Notes: generated from the letters alone by a model not told the origin. Counted from the first letter of the stretch, positions 1-12,655 are shown. The stretch is 64,000 nucleotides of DNA from Eukaryota sp. TZLM1-RC (GCA_040285825.1 JAUPSS010000004.1:1525801-1589800), one strand, 5' to 3'. Program-made: numbers and translations.

Positions 1-3000
1 TAAAGTCCATTTTGGGACAATTAATATAACAATTGTGGTGTTAAAGTCCGTGCTATGGTCATTTGATTAGTCATTGGTATGATTGGTTGAATGGTCATTG
101 GTATGATTAGATGAGTTGCATGTAGTCTTTATGTACTAGATGTGATCAACTTGTGATCAAACTTTGTGTGAAATTGTGTGTTAGTAATGTTGGCTATGTG
201 TTACTTGATCAGTACAAACTCATGATTACATTTTCAAATGATTTTGTATATATTTGAATTAATTGAGTGTATTAATTTTTAAACATTAAATTGTAAAAAG
301 TAAAATCAAAAGTATACAATTGAATGTTGTAAACTAATAAAACAATTGCTGTAAGTGTAAGAGTATCGTTTTGATACGATTTACTGAGGCTCATATGAAG
401 TTCCTAGTTTCGTATATTGACCAATGGTTGTTTATTACAATCATTGGTCAAATCTTTAAAGTCCATTTTGGGACAATTAATATAACAATTGTGGTGTTAA
501 AGTCCGTGCTATGGTCATTTGAGTAGTCATTGGTTTGATTGGTTGAATGGTCATTGGTATGATTAGATGAGTTGCATGTAGTCTTTATGTACTAGATGTG
601 ATCAACTTGTGATCAAACTTTGTGTGAAATTGTGTGTTAGTAATGTTGGCTATGTGTTACTTGATCAGTACAAACTCATGATTACATTTTCAAATGATTT
701 TGTATATATTTGAATTAATTGAGTGTATTAATTTTTAAACATTAAATTGTAAAAAAGTAAAAATCAAAAGTATACAATTGAATGTTGTAAACTAATAAAA
801 CAATTGCTGTAAGTGTAAGAGTATCGTTTTGATACGATTTACTGAGGCTCATATGAAGTTCCTAGTTTCGTATATTGACCAATGGTTGTTTATTACAATC
901 ATTGGTCAAATCTTAAAGTCCATTTTGGGACAATTAATATAACAATTGTGGTGTTAAAGTCCGTGCTATGGTCATTTGAGTAGTCATTGGTTTGATTGGT
1001 TGAATGGTCATTGGTATGATTTAGATGAGTTGCATGTAGTCTTTATGTACTAGATGTGATCAACTTGTGATCAAACTTTGTGTGAAATTGTGTGTTAGTA
1101 ATGTTGGCTATGTGTTACTTGATCAGTACAAACTCATGATTACATTTTCAAATGATTTTGTATATATTTGAATTAATTGAGTGTATTAATTTTTAAACAT
1201 TAAATTGTAAAAAAGTAAAAATCAAAAGTATACAATTGAATGTTGTAAACTAATAAAACAATTGCTGTAAGTGTAAGAGTATCGTTTTGATACGATTTAC
1301 TGAGGCTCATATGAAGTTCCTAGTTTCGTATATTGACCAATGGTTGTTTATTACAATCATTGGTCAAATCTTTAAAGTCCATTTTGGGACAATTAATATA
1401 ACAATTGTGGTGTTAAAGTCCGTGCTATGGTCATTTGAGTAGTCATTGGTTTGATTGGTTGAATGGTCATTGGTGTGATTTAGATGAGTTGCATGTAGTC
1501 TTTATGTACTAGATGTGATCAACTTGTGATCAAACTTTGTGTGAAATTGTGTGTTAGTAATGTTGGCTATGTGTTACTTGATCAGTACAAACTCATGATT
1601 ACATTTTCAAATGATTTTGTATATATTTGAATTAATTGAGTGTATTAATTTTTAAACATTAAATTGTAAAAAAGTAAAAAATCAAAAGTATACAATTGAA
1701 TGTTGTAAACTAATAAAACAATTGCTGTAAGTGTAAGAGTATCGTTTTGATACGATTTACTGAGGCTCATATGAAGTTCCTAGTTTCGTATATTGACCAA
1801 TGGTTGTTTATTACAATCATTGGTCAAATCTTTAAAGTCCATTTTGGGACAATTAATATAACAATTGTGGTGTTAAAGTCCGTGCTATGGTCATTTGAGT
1901 AGTCATTGGTTTGATTGGTTGAATGGTCATTGGTGTGATTTAGTGAGTTGCATGTAGTCTTTATGTACTAGATGTGATCAACTTGTGATCAAACTTTGTG
2001 TGAAATTGTGTGTGAGTAATGTTGGCTATGTGTTACTTGATCAGTACAAACTCATGATTACATTTTCAAATGATTTTGTATATATTTGAATTAATTGAGT
2101 GTATTAATTTTTAAACATTAAATTGTAAAAAAGTAAAAATCAAAAGTATACAATTGAATGTTGTAAACTAATAAAACAATTGCTGTAAGTGTAAGAGTAT
2201 CGTTTTGATACGATTTACTGAGGCTCATATGAAGTTCCTAGTTTCGTATATTGACCAATGGTTGTTTATTACAATCATTGGTCAAATCTTTAAAGTCCAT
2301 TTTGGGACAATTAATATAACAATTGTGGTGTTAAAGTCCGTGCTATGGTCATTTGAGTAGTCATTGGTTTGATTGGTTGAATGGTCATTGGTGTGATTTA
2401 GATGAGTTGCATGTAGTCTTTATGTACTAGATGTGATCAACTTGTGATCAAACTTTGTGTGAAATTGTGTGTTAGTAATGTTGGCTATGTGTTACTTGAT
2501 CAGTACAAACTCATGATTACATTTTCAAATGATTTTTGTATATATTTGAATTAATTGAGTGTATTAATTTTTAAACATTAAATTGTAAAAAAGTAAAAAT
2601 CAAAAGTATACAATTGAATGTTGTAAACTAATAAAACAATTGCTGTAAGTGTAAGAGTATCGTTTTTGATACGATTTACTGAGGCTCATATGAAGTTCCT
2701 AGTTTCGTATATTGACCAATGGTTGTTTATTACAATCATTGGTCAAATCTTTAAAGTCCATTTTGGGACAATTAATATAACAATTGTGGTGTTAAAGTCC
2801 GTGCTATGGTCATTTGAGTAGTCATTGGTTTGATTGGTTGAATGGTCATTGGTGTGATTTGGTGAGTTGCATGTAGTCTTTATGTACTAGATGTGATCAA
2901 CTTGTGATCAAACTTTGTGTGAAATTGTGTGTGAGTAATGTTGGCTATGTGTTACTTGATCAGTACAAACTCATGATTACATTTTCAAATGATTTTGTAT

Positions 3001-5694
3001 ATATTTGAATTAATTGAGTGTATTAATTTTTAAACATTAAATTGTAAAAAGTAAAAATCAAAAGTATACAATTGAATGTTGTAAACTAATAAAACAATTG
3101 CTGTAAGTGTAAGAGTATCGTTTTGATACGATTTACTGAGGCTCATATGAAGTTCCTAGTTTCGTATATTGACCAATGGTTGTTTATTACAATCATTGGT
3201 CAAATCTTTAAAGTCCATTTTGGGACAATTAATATAACAATTGTGGTGTTAAAGTCCGTGCTATGGTCATTTGAGTAGTCATTGGTTTGATTGGTTGAAT
3301 GGTCATTGGTGTGATTAGATGAGTTGCATGTAGTCCTTATGTACTAGATGTGATCAACTTGTGATCAAACTTTGTGTGAAATTGTGTGTGAGTAATGTTG
3401 GCTATGTGTTACTTGATCAGTACAAACTCATGATTACATTTTCAAATGATTTTGTATATATTTGAATTAATTGAGTGTATTAATTTTTAAACATTAAATT
3501 GTAAAAAAGTAAAAATCAAAAGTATACAATTGAATGTTGTAAACTAATAAAACAATTGCTGTAAGTGTAAGAGTATCGTTTTGATACGATTTACTGAGGC
3601 TCATATGAAGTTCCTAGTTTCGTATATTGACCAATGGTTGTTTATTACAATCATTGGTCAAATCTTTAAAGTCCATTTTGGGACAATTAATATAACAATT
3701 GTGGTGTTAAAGTCCGTGCTATGGTCATTTGAGTAGTCATTGGTTTGATTGGTTGAATGGTCATTGGTGTGATTTAGATGAGTTGCATGTAGTCTTTATG
3801 TACTAGATGTGATCAACTTGTGATCAAACTTTGTGTGAAATTGTGTGTTAGTAATGTTGGCTATGTGTTACTTGATCAGTACAAACTCATGATTACATTT
3901 TCAAATGATTTTGTATATATTTGAATTAATTGAGTGTATTAATTTTTAAACATTAAATTGTAAAAAAGTAAAAATCAAAAGTATACAATTGAATGTTGTA
4001 AACTAATAAAACAATTGCTGTAAGTGTAAGAGTATCGTTTTTGATACGATTTACTGAGGCTCATATGAAGTTCCTAGTTTCGTATATTGACCAATGGTTG
4101 TTTATTACAATCATTGGTCAAATCTTAAAGTCCATTTTGGGACAATTAATATAACAATTGTGGTGTTAAAGTCCGTGCTATGGTCATTTGAGTAGTCATT
4201 GGTTTGATTGGTTGAATGGTCATTGGTATGATTAGATGAGTTGCATGTAGTCTTTATGTACTAGATGTGATCAACTTGTGATCAAACTTTGTGTGAAATT
4301 GTGTGTGAGTAATGTTGGCTATGTGTTACTTGATCAGTACAAACTCATGATTACATTTTCAAATGATTTTGTATATATTTGAATTAATTGAGTGTATTAA
4401 TTTTTAAACATTAAATTGTAAAAAAAGTAAAAAATCAAAAGTATACAATTGAATGTTGTAAACTAATAAAACAATTGCTGTAAGTGTAAGAGTATCGTTT
4501 TGATACGATTTACTGAGGCTCATATGAAGTTCCTAGTTTCGTATATTGACCAATGGTTGTTTATTACAATCATTGGTCAAATCTTTAAAAGTCCATTTTG
4601 GGACAATTAATATAACAATTGTGGTGTTAAAGTCCGTGCTATGGTCATTTGATTAGTCATTGGTATGATTGGTTGAATGGTCATTGGTATGATTAGATGA
4701 GTTGCATGTAGTCTTTATGTACTAGATGTGATCAACTTGTGATCAAACTTTGTGTGAAATTGTGTGTTAGTAATGTTGGCTATGTGTTACTTGATCAGTA
4801 CAAACTCATGATTACATTTTCAAATGATTTTGTATATATTTGAATTAATTGAGTGTATTAATTTTTAAACATTAAATTGTAAAAAAGTAAAAAATCAAAA
4901 GTATACAATTGAATGTTGTAAACTAATAAAACAATTGCTGTAAGTGTAAGAGTATCGTTTTGATACGATTTACTGAGGCTCATATGAAGTTCCTAGTTTC
5001 GTATATTGACCAATGGTTGTTTATTACAATCATTGGTCAAATCTTTAAAGTCCATTTTGGGACAATTAATATAACAATTGTGGTGTTAAAGTCCGTGCTA
5101 TGGTCATTTGATTAGTCATTGGTATGATTGGTTGAATGGTCATTGGTATGATTAGATGAGTTGCATGTAGTCTTTATGTACTAGATGTGATCAACTTGTG
5201 ATCAAACTTTGTGTGAAATTGTGTGTGAGTAATGTTGGCTATGTGTTACTTGATCAGTACAAACTCATGATTACATTTTCAAATGATTTTGTATATATTT
5301 GAATTAATTGAGTGTATTAATTTTTAAACATTAAATTGTAAAAAAGTAAAAAATCAAAAGTATACAATTGAATGTTGTAAACTAATAAAACAATTGCTGT
5401 AAGTGTAAGAGTATCGTTTTGATACGATTTACTGAGGCTCATATGAAGTTCCTAGTTTCGTATATTGACCAATGGTTGTTTATTACAATCATTGGTCAAA
5501 TCTTTAAAGTCCATTTTGGGACAATTAATATAACAATTGTGGTGTTAAAGTCCGTGCTATGGTCATTTGAGTAGTCATTGGTTTGATTGGTTGAATGGTC
5601 ATTGGTGTGATTTGGTGAGTTGCATGTAGTCTTTATGTACTAGATGTGATCAACTTGTGATCAAACTTTGTGTGAAATTGTGTGAGTAATGTTG
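1..5694 (+). repeat. Module A tandem array in IGS0 (about 13 copies, 458-460 bp period)
   Basis: Copies begin at the recurring ATTGCTGTAAGTG at 345, 803, 1261, 1721, 2179, 2639, 3097, 3555, 4014, 4474, 4934 and 5393. A partial copy lies before 345 and the last copy is truncated at 5694. Copies are nearly identical; they differ mainly in A or T run length and a few substitutions such as GATTAGTCATTGGTATG versus GAGTAGTCATTGGTTTG. The same sequence starts directly after the 28S gene in the two downstream spacers, so the array is a multiplied 28S 3' flank. Each copy holds a 14-bp stem-loop (417-451 in the first complete copy). The role is inferred to be 3' ETS, termination or a replication-fork barrier. 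Confidence 0.95.
417..451 (+). promoter_or_regulatory. Stem-loop in module A (first complete copy in the window)
   Basis: The arms are TTGACCAATGGTTG and CAATCATTGGTCAA around a 7-nt TTTATTA loop. Thirteen of 14 positions are Watson-Crick and one is G.U. It recurs once per A copy. The position just after 28S in the other spacers suggests a 3' ETS processing or termination element; this role is inferred. Confidence 0.6.
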
Positions 5695-6140
5695 TAATAC
5701 ATTGTTGCATGAACTTTTACATTGATAAAGAAAATTATTTTACTTTTGTTATTTGACAGAAACAAAAAAATAAATTCCAAAAAATTTACAGTTTCACTTT
5801 CATTTTGAATGTATTCTAGAAACAGATATCGTTTGTTTGATTTGAATCAAAAGGTGATCGTTTGTATATGGCAACGGTAACGCTATTTTCTGCACGATTA
5901 TCATTCTTTGATTAGGTCAGTATCTTTTCAAAATTTAAGAGCTTTATACATCATTAAAACCAATGTTCATGTCATTCATTTGATTTGAATTCCTTTGTTG
6001 ATAATCTTTTACAACATTTGCGACAATTTATACATGGTTATCTTGCCTTTGAAAAATGGAAACGAATGGCGCATTTTACAAGAGAAGTTTTCAAGTTTAT
6101 AAATACAGCATGTGTTCTTGATCACATTTTGGTGTAAAAA
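5695..6140 (+). repeat. Module B, single copy after the A array
   Basis: Starts at the A/B junction (GTTG then TAATACATTGTTGCATG) and ends at the next CATTGTTGCGTGAAC anchor. It has the standard B head (AATTATTTTACTTTTG) and an alpha-type tail (GGAAACGAATGGCGCATTTTAC, GCATGTGTTC). The same A/B junction occurs at 31328, so it predates the split of these two spacers. Confidence 0.85.
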
Positions 6141-6433
6141 ACATTGTTGCGTGAACTTTTACATTGATAAAGAAGTTTTTCTTTTTTATTAAACATAAAT
6201 AAAAAATAAGTTTAAAATTTCATAAATTCAACAAACACTTTTATTGCAAAATCAGTACACGAAACTAGATGCTCTATTGATCAAAAATACTGCACCAAAA
6301 AGCTAAAACAATTTGGCATAGTTTTCATTTGAAATCCCCATTTCTTATATGACAAAAAGACTCCACACTTGACAATAAATCTTTGAATTGTAATATCCAT
6401 ATGAGTGTTTCAAACGCTGTTGAATGTTATTGT

Positions 6434-6456
6434 GTTTTCACACTTTCTGTGAAAAC
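6434..6456. promoter_or_regulatory. Perfect 9-bp inverted repeat in module C
   Basis: The arms GTTTTCACA and TGTGAAAAC are separated by CTTTC. The element is present in almost all C copies, about 45 bp before the open frame. At 22370 the spacer changes to ATTTC while the arms stay intact; at 32090 the right arm carries one substitution (TGTGGAAAC). It could be a protein-binding dyad or an RNA hairpin; function unknown. Confidence 0.5.
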
Positions 6457-6501
6457 ATGCTTATGCACAAGTGATACAAGGCAGGTTTGATACATGAAGA
6501 A

Positions 6502-6830
6502 ATGATTTATGTATTCTGTTTCAATGGCAATCTTGAAAACAATAGTGTTGGCAGAAAAGATGATGTATGTACTGAAAAGAATACTGTCCAGGAAAACTTT
6601 ATTACGATAGAGTCTTCATCAAGAAGAAAGTACAACGGTGAAGACATCAAGCCAATCCATGAACAATTGAGATCAAAAGAGTGATTGAGTCAAACGAAAC
6701 ACTTACAATAACCGATAGGTACAAGATTTACGGAATAGAAATCCAAAATGCGCTAGGCAAGGCTGCTGCACTGATGGCAATTGTGATGTCTACCCTTCTG
6801 CCCCGAAGAATCATGGCACTAAGAGTATAA
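6502..6830 (+). pseudogene. Gene-like remnant inside module C (representative copy)
   Basis: A 60-residue frame from ATG 6502 (IYVFCFNGNLENNSV near its start, HEQLRSKE at its end) stops at 6684. Shifting frame by one base at RSK gives a longer readable stretch (VIESNETLTITDRYKIYG, then IQNALGKAAALMAIVMSTLL) up to about 6810. The segment is visibly less AT-rich than its flanks. Copies differ by amino-acid-changing substitutions (Thr/Met, Lys/Arg, Glu/Gln) and by frame-breaking indels (7.8 kb, 10.7 kb, 53.3 kb, 55.0 kb, 56.6 kb), so purifying selection is not acting on it. The second stretch weakly recalls the GxAxxxAVxIAE helix of Alba-family nucleic-acid-binding proteins; that is a guess from pattern alone. 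It is best read as a captured coding fragment that died before the repeat amplified, or as chance. Confidence 0.25.
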
Positions 6831-7283
6831 TGTGTTTGAAGTTACAGACGCATCCCAAAGTCGGAGTACGGAAATGAAAAAAACCGCAGAAGGTTGCTCA
6901 GGTTGGAGGTTTCAAACTTCAGATTTTCCAATTTTGACATTGGAATTTTACCAACCCTTAATGCAATTAATTTTGGTTTTGCTTTCCTGTTTTCTGCATG
7001 TGTTCGTATATGGCAACGGTTACGCTAACTTCTGTACGATTATCATTCTTTTGATTAGATTAGTATTTCTTTCAAAATTTTGAGCTTTATACATCATTAA
7101 AACCAATGTTCATGTCATTCATTTGATTTGAATTCCTTTGTTGATAATCTTTTACAACATTTGCGACAATTTATACATGGTTATCTTGCCTTTGAAAAAT
7201 GGAAACGAATGGCGCATTTTACAAGAGAAGTTTTCAAGTTTATAAATACAGCATGTGTTCTTGATCACATTTTGGTGTAAAAA

Positions 7284-8442
7284 ACATTGTTGCGTGAACT
7301 TTTACATTGATAAAGAAGTTTTTCTTTTTTTATTAAACATAAATAAAAAATAAGTTTAAAATTTCATAAATTCAACAAACACTTTTATTGCAAAATCAGT
7401 ACACGAAACTAGATGCTCTATTGATCAAAAATACTGCACCAAAAAGCTAAAACAATTTGTCATAGTTTTCATTTGAAATCCCCATTTCTTATATGACAAA
7501 AAGACTCCACACTTGACAATAAATCTTTGAATTGTAATATCCATATGAGTGTTTCAAACGCTGTTGAATGTTATTGTGTTTTCACACTTTCTGTGAAAAC
7601 ATGCTTATGCACAAGTGATACAAGGCAGGTTTGATACATGAAGAAATGATTTATGTATTCTGTTTCAATGGCAATCTTGAAAACAATAGTGTTGGCAGAA
7701 AAGATGATGTATGTACTGAAAAGAATACTGTCCAGGAAAACTTTATTATGATAGAGTCTTCATCAAAAGAAAGTACAACGGTGAAGACATCAAGCCAATC
7801 CATGAACAATTGAGATCAAAAGAGTGATTGAGTCAAACGAAACACTTACAATAACCGATAGGTACAAAGATTTACGGAATAGAAATCCAAAATGCGCTAG
7901 GCAAGGCTGCTGCACTGATGGCAATCGTGATGCCTACCCTTCTGCCCCAAGAATCATGGCACTAAGAGTATAATGTGTTTGAAGTTACAGACGCATCCCA
8001 AAGTCGGAGTACGGAAATGAAAAAACCGCAGAAGGTTGCTCAGGTTGGAAGATCAGATTTTGGGTCTGGTTTCAAACTTCAGATTTTCCAATTTTGACAT
8101 TGGAATTTTACCAACCATAATGCAATTAATTTTGGTTTTGCTTTCCTGTTTTCTGCATGTGTTCGTATATGGCAACGGTAACGCTAATTTCTGTACGATT
8201 ATCATTCTTTTGATTAGATTAGTATTTCTTTCAAAATTTTGAGCTTTATGCATCATTGAAACCAATGTTCATGTCATTGATCTGATTTAAATTCTTTGTT
8301 GATAATCCTTTTGCAACTGTTGCGACAATTTATACATGGTTATCTTGCCTTTAAAAAAATCGAAACGAATGGCGCAATTTACAGGAGAAGTTTTCAATTT
8401 ATGAATAGCACCACTGGTTTTGATCACATTTTGGTGTAAAAA
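7284..8442 (+). repeat. Module C (IGS0 copy 2)
   Basis: Keeps the 18-nt segment and has a beta-type tail (AAATCGAAACGAATGGCGCAA, CAATTTATGAATAGCACCAC). The remnant frame 7631-7813 is shifted near its end by a 1-nt loss in the A run at about 7768. Confidence 0.85.
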
Positions 8443-10207
8443 ACATTGTTGCGTGAACTTTTACATTGATAAAGAAAATTATTTTACTTTTGTTATTTGA
8501 CAGAAACAAAAAATAAATTCCAAAAATTTACAGTTTCACTTTCATTTTGAATGTATTCTAGAAACAGATATCATTTGTTTGACTTGAATCAAAAGGTGAT
8601 CGTTTGTATATGGCAACGGTAACGCTATTTTCTGCACGATTATCATTCTTTTGATTAGGTCAGTATCTTTTCAAAATTTATGAGCTTTATACATCATTAA
8701 AACCAATGTTCATGTCATTCATTTGATTTGAATTCCTTTGTTGATAATCTTTTACAACATTTGCGACAATTTATACATGGTTATCTTGCCTTTGAAAAAT
8801 GGAAACGAATGGCGCATTTTACATGAGAAGTTTTCAAGTTTATAAATACAGCATGTGTTCTTGATCACATTTTGGTGTAGAAAAACATTGTTGCGTGAAC
8901 TTTTACATTGATAAAGAAAATTATTTTACTTTTGTTATTTGACAGAAACAAAAAATAAATTCCAAAAAATTTACAGTTTCACTTTCATTTTGAATGTATT
9001 CTAGAAACAGATATCGTTTGTTTGATTTGAATCAAAAGGTGATCGTTTGTATATGGCAACGGTAACGCTATTTTCTGCACGATTATCATTCTTTGATTAG
9101 GTCAGTATCTTTTCAAAATTTATGAGCTTTATACATCATTAAAACCAATGTTCATGTCATTCATTTGATTTGAATTCCTTTGTTGATAATCTTTTTACAA
9201 CATTTGCGACAATTTATACATGGTTATCTTGCCTTTGAAAAAATGGAAACGAATGGCGCATTTTACAAGAGAAGTTTTCAAGTTTATAAATACAGCATGT
9301 GTTCTTGATCACATTTTGGTGTAAAAAACATTGTTGCGTGAACTTTTACATTGATAAAGAAAATTATTTTACTTTTGTTATTTGACAGAAACAAAAAATA
9401 AATTCCAAAAATTTACAATTTCACTTTCATTTTGAATGTATTCTAGAAACAGATATCGTTTGTTTGATTTGAATCAAAAGGTGATCGTTTGTATATGGCA
9501 ACGGTAACGCTATTTTCTGCACGATTATCATTCTTTTGATTAGGTCAGTATCTTTTCAAAATTTAAGAGCTTTATACATCATTAAAACCAATGTTCATGT
9601 CATTCATTTGATTTGAATTCCTTTGTTGATAATCTTTTACAACATTTGCGACAATTTATACATGGTTATCTTGCCTTTGAAAAATGGAAACGAATGGCGC
9701 ATTTTACAAGAGAAGTTTTCAAGTTTATAAATACAGCATGTGTTCTTGATCACATTTTTGGTGTAGAAAACATTGTTGCATGAACTTTACATTGATAAAG
9801 AAAATTATTTTACTTTTGTTATTTCACGAAACAAAAATAAATTCAAAAATTTACAATTTCACTTTCATTTTGAATGTATTCTAGAAACAGATATCGTTTG
9901 TTTGATTTGAATCAAAGGTGATCGTTTGTATATGGCAACGGTAACGCTATTTTCTGCACGATTATCATTCTTTTGATTAGGTCAGTATCTTTTCAAAATT
10001 TAAGAGCTTTATACATCATTAAAACCAATGTTCATGTCATTCATTTGATTTGAATTCCTTTGTTGATAATCTTTTACAACATTTGCGACAATTTATACAT
10101 GGTTATCTTGCCTTTGAAAAATGGAAACGAATGGCGCATTTTACAAGAGAAGTTTTCAAGTTTATAAATACAACATGTGTTCTTGATCACATTTTTGGTG
10201 TAAAAAA
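8443..10207 (+). repeat. Module B x4 (IGS0)
   Basis: Four consecutive B units with anchors at 8443, 8885, 9328 and 9770 (period 438-443 bp). The first follows a beta-tail C and carries the variant head (ATATCATTTGTTTGACTTG); the others have ATATCGTTTGTTTGATTTG. The 9770 copy shows several shortened homopolymers (see findings). Confidence 0.85.
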
Positions 10208-11371
10208 ACATTGTTGCGTGAACTTTTACATTGATAAAGAAGTTTTTCTTTTTTATTAAACATAAATAAAAAATAAGTTTAAAATTTCATAAATTCAACA
10301 AACACTTTTATTGCAAAATCAGTACACGAAACTAGATGCTCTATTGATCAAAAATACTGCACCAAAAAGCTAAAACAATTTGTCATAGTTTTCATTTGAA
10401 ATCCCCATTTCTTATATGACAAAAAAGACTCCACACTTGACAATAAATCTTTGAATTGTAATATCCATATGAGTGTTTCAAACGCTGTTGAATGTTATTG
10501 TGTTTTCACACTTTCTGTGAAAACATGCTTATGCACAAGTGATACAAGGCAGGTTTGATACATGAAGAAATGATTTATGTATTCTGTTTCAATGGCAATC
10601 TTGAAAACAATAGTGTTGGCAGAAAAGATGATGTATGTACTGAAAAGAATACTGTCCAGGAAAACTTTATTATGATAGAGTCTTCATCAAAGAAAGTACA
10701 ACGGTGAAGACATCAAGCCAATCCATGAACAATTGAGATCAAAAGAGTGATTGAGTCAAACGAAACACTTACAATAACCGATAGGTACAAGATTTACGGA
10801 ATAGAAAGCCAAAATGCGCTAGGCAAGGCTGCTGCACTGATGGCAATTGTGATGTCTACCCTTCTGCCCCCAAGAATCATGGCACTAAGAGTATAATGTG
10901 TTTGAAGTTACAGACGCATCCCAAAGTCGGAGTACGGAAATGAGAAAAACCGCAGAAGGTTGCTCAGGTTGGAAGATCAGATTTTGGGTCTGGTTTCAAA
11001 CTTCAGATTTTCCAATTTTGACATTGGAATTTTACCAACCCATCATCCAATAGATTTTGGTTCTGTTGATTTGTTTTCTGCATGTGTTTGTATATGGCAA
11101 CGGTAACGCTAATTTCTGTACGATTATCATTCTTTTGATTAGATTAGTATTTCTTTCAAAATTTTGAGCTTTATGCATCATTGAAACCAATGTTCATGTC
11201 ATTGATCTGATTTAAATTCTTTTGTTGATAATCCTTTTGCAATTGTTGTGACAATTTATACATGGTTATCTTGCCTTTAAAAAAATCGAAACGAATGGCG
11301 CAATTTACAGGAGAAGTTTTCAATTTATGAATAGCACCACTGGTTTTTGATCACATTTTTGGTGTAAAAAA
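10208..11371 (+). repeat. Module C (IGS0 copy 3), chimeric with promoter-proximal sequence
   Basis: At 11036-11080 it carries CATCATCCAATAGATTTTGG and TTCTGTTGATTTG, otherwise found only where Cf enters the single-copy 5' flank of 18S. It then switches back to ordinary C sequence (CTGCATGTGTTTGTATATGG). The remnant frame is broken by a 2-nt loss at about 10688. Beta tail. Confidence 0.85.
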
Positions 11372-11815
11372 ACATTGTTGCGTGAACTTTTACATTGATA
11401 AAGAAAATTATTTTACTTTTGTTATTTGACAGAAACAAAAAATAAATTCCAAAAAATTTACAGTTTCACTTTCATTTTGAATGTATTCTAGAAACAGATA
11501 TCGTTTGTTTGATTTGAATCAAAAGGTGATCGTTTGTATATGGCAACGGTAACGCTATTTTCTGCACGATTATCATTCTTTTGATTAGGTCAGTATCTTT
11601 TCAAAATTTATGAGCTTTATACATCATTAAAACCAATGTTCATGTCATTCATTTGATTTGAATTCCTTTGTTGATAATCTTTTTACAACATTTGCGACAA
11701 TTTATACATGGTTATTTTGCCTTTGAAAAATGGAAACGAATGGCGCATTTTACAAGAGAAGTTTTCAAGTTTATAAATACAGCATGTGTTCTTGATCACA
11801 TTTTTGGTGTAAAAA
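11372..11815 (+). repeat. Module B, single copy before Cf (IGS0)
   Basis: One B unit with standard head and alpha tail, ending at the ACATTGTTGCGTG anchor at 11816. A single B also precedes Cf in the other two spacers. Confidence 0.85.
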
Positions 11816-12655
11816 ACATTGTTGCGTGAACTTTTACATTGATAAAGAAATTTTTCTTTTTTTTATTAAACATAAATAAAAAATAAGTTTAAAATTTCAT
11901 AAATTCAACAAACACTTTTATTGCAAAATCAGTACACAAAACTAGATGCTCTATTGATCAAAAATACTGCACCAAAAAAAGCTAAAACAATTTGTCATAG
12001 TTTTCATTTGAAATCCCCATTTCTTATATGACAAAAAGACTCCACACTTGACAATAAATCTTTGAATTGTAATATCCATATGAGTGTTTCAAACGCTGTT
12101 GAATGTTATTGTGTTTTCACACTTTCTGTGAAAACATGCTTATGCACAAGTGATACAAGGCAGGTTTGATACATGAAGAAATGATTTATGTATTCTGTTT
12201 CAATGGCAATCTTGAAAACAATAGTGTTGGCAGAAAAGATGATGTATGTACTGAAAAGAATACTGTCCAGGAAAACTTTATTATGATAGAGTCTTCATCA
12301 AGAAGAAAGTACAACGGTGAAGACATCAAGCCAATCCATGAACAATTGAGATCAAAACAGTGATTGAGTCAAACGAAACACTTACAATAACCGATAGGTA
12401 CAAGATTTACGGAATAGAAAGCCAAAATGCGCTAGGCAAGGCTGCTGCACTGATGGCAATTGTGATGTCTACCCTTCTGCCCCCAAGAATCATGGCACTA
12501 AGAGTATAATGTGTTTGAAGTTACAGACGCATCCCAAAGTCGGAGTACGGAAATGAGAAAAACCGCAGAAGGTTGCTCAGGTTGGAAGATCAGATTTTGG
12601 GTCTGGTTTCAAACTTCAGATTTTCCAATTTTGACATTGGAATTTTACCAACCCA
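11816..12655 (+). repeat. Promoter-proximal module Cf of unit 1
   Basis: The last C before 18S. It follows ordinary C to CCAACCCA at 12655, then enters single-copy DNA. It shares two markers with the IGS2 Cf (CACAAAACTAGATG near 11936 and ATCAAAACAG at the end of the remnant frame 12166-12363) that the IGS1 Cf lacks. Confidence 0.85.

Larger units (their letters stand above)
6141..7283 (+). repeat. Module C (IGS0 copy 1)
   Basis: The B-type left border (ATTGATAAAGAA) is followed by about 835 bp of C-specific sequence, then by a right half homologous to B from TGTATATGGCAACGG-like sequence at about 7007. It lacks an 18-nt segment (AGATCAGATTTTGGGTCT in longer copies) and has an alpha tail. 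An open frame at 6487-6684 is a decayed remnant rather than a gene. Confidence 0.85.

Noticed and set aside
6141-7283. Module C as a transposable element
   Set aside because: No terminal inverted repeats, target-site duplications, reverse transcriptase or transposase; its borders are homologous to module B, which fits internal replacement within the IGS better.
8443-10207. Regular repeats resembling a CRISPR array or satellite DNA
   Set aside because: The roughly 445-bp units have no short-repeat/unique-spacer pattern, and their place between rRNA genes in a eukaryotic array identifies them as IGS modules.
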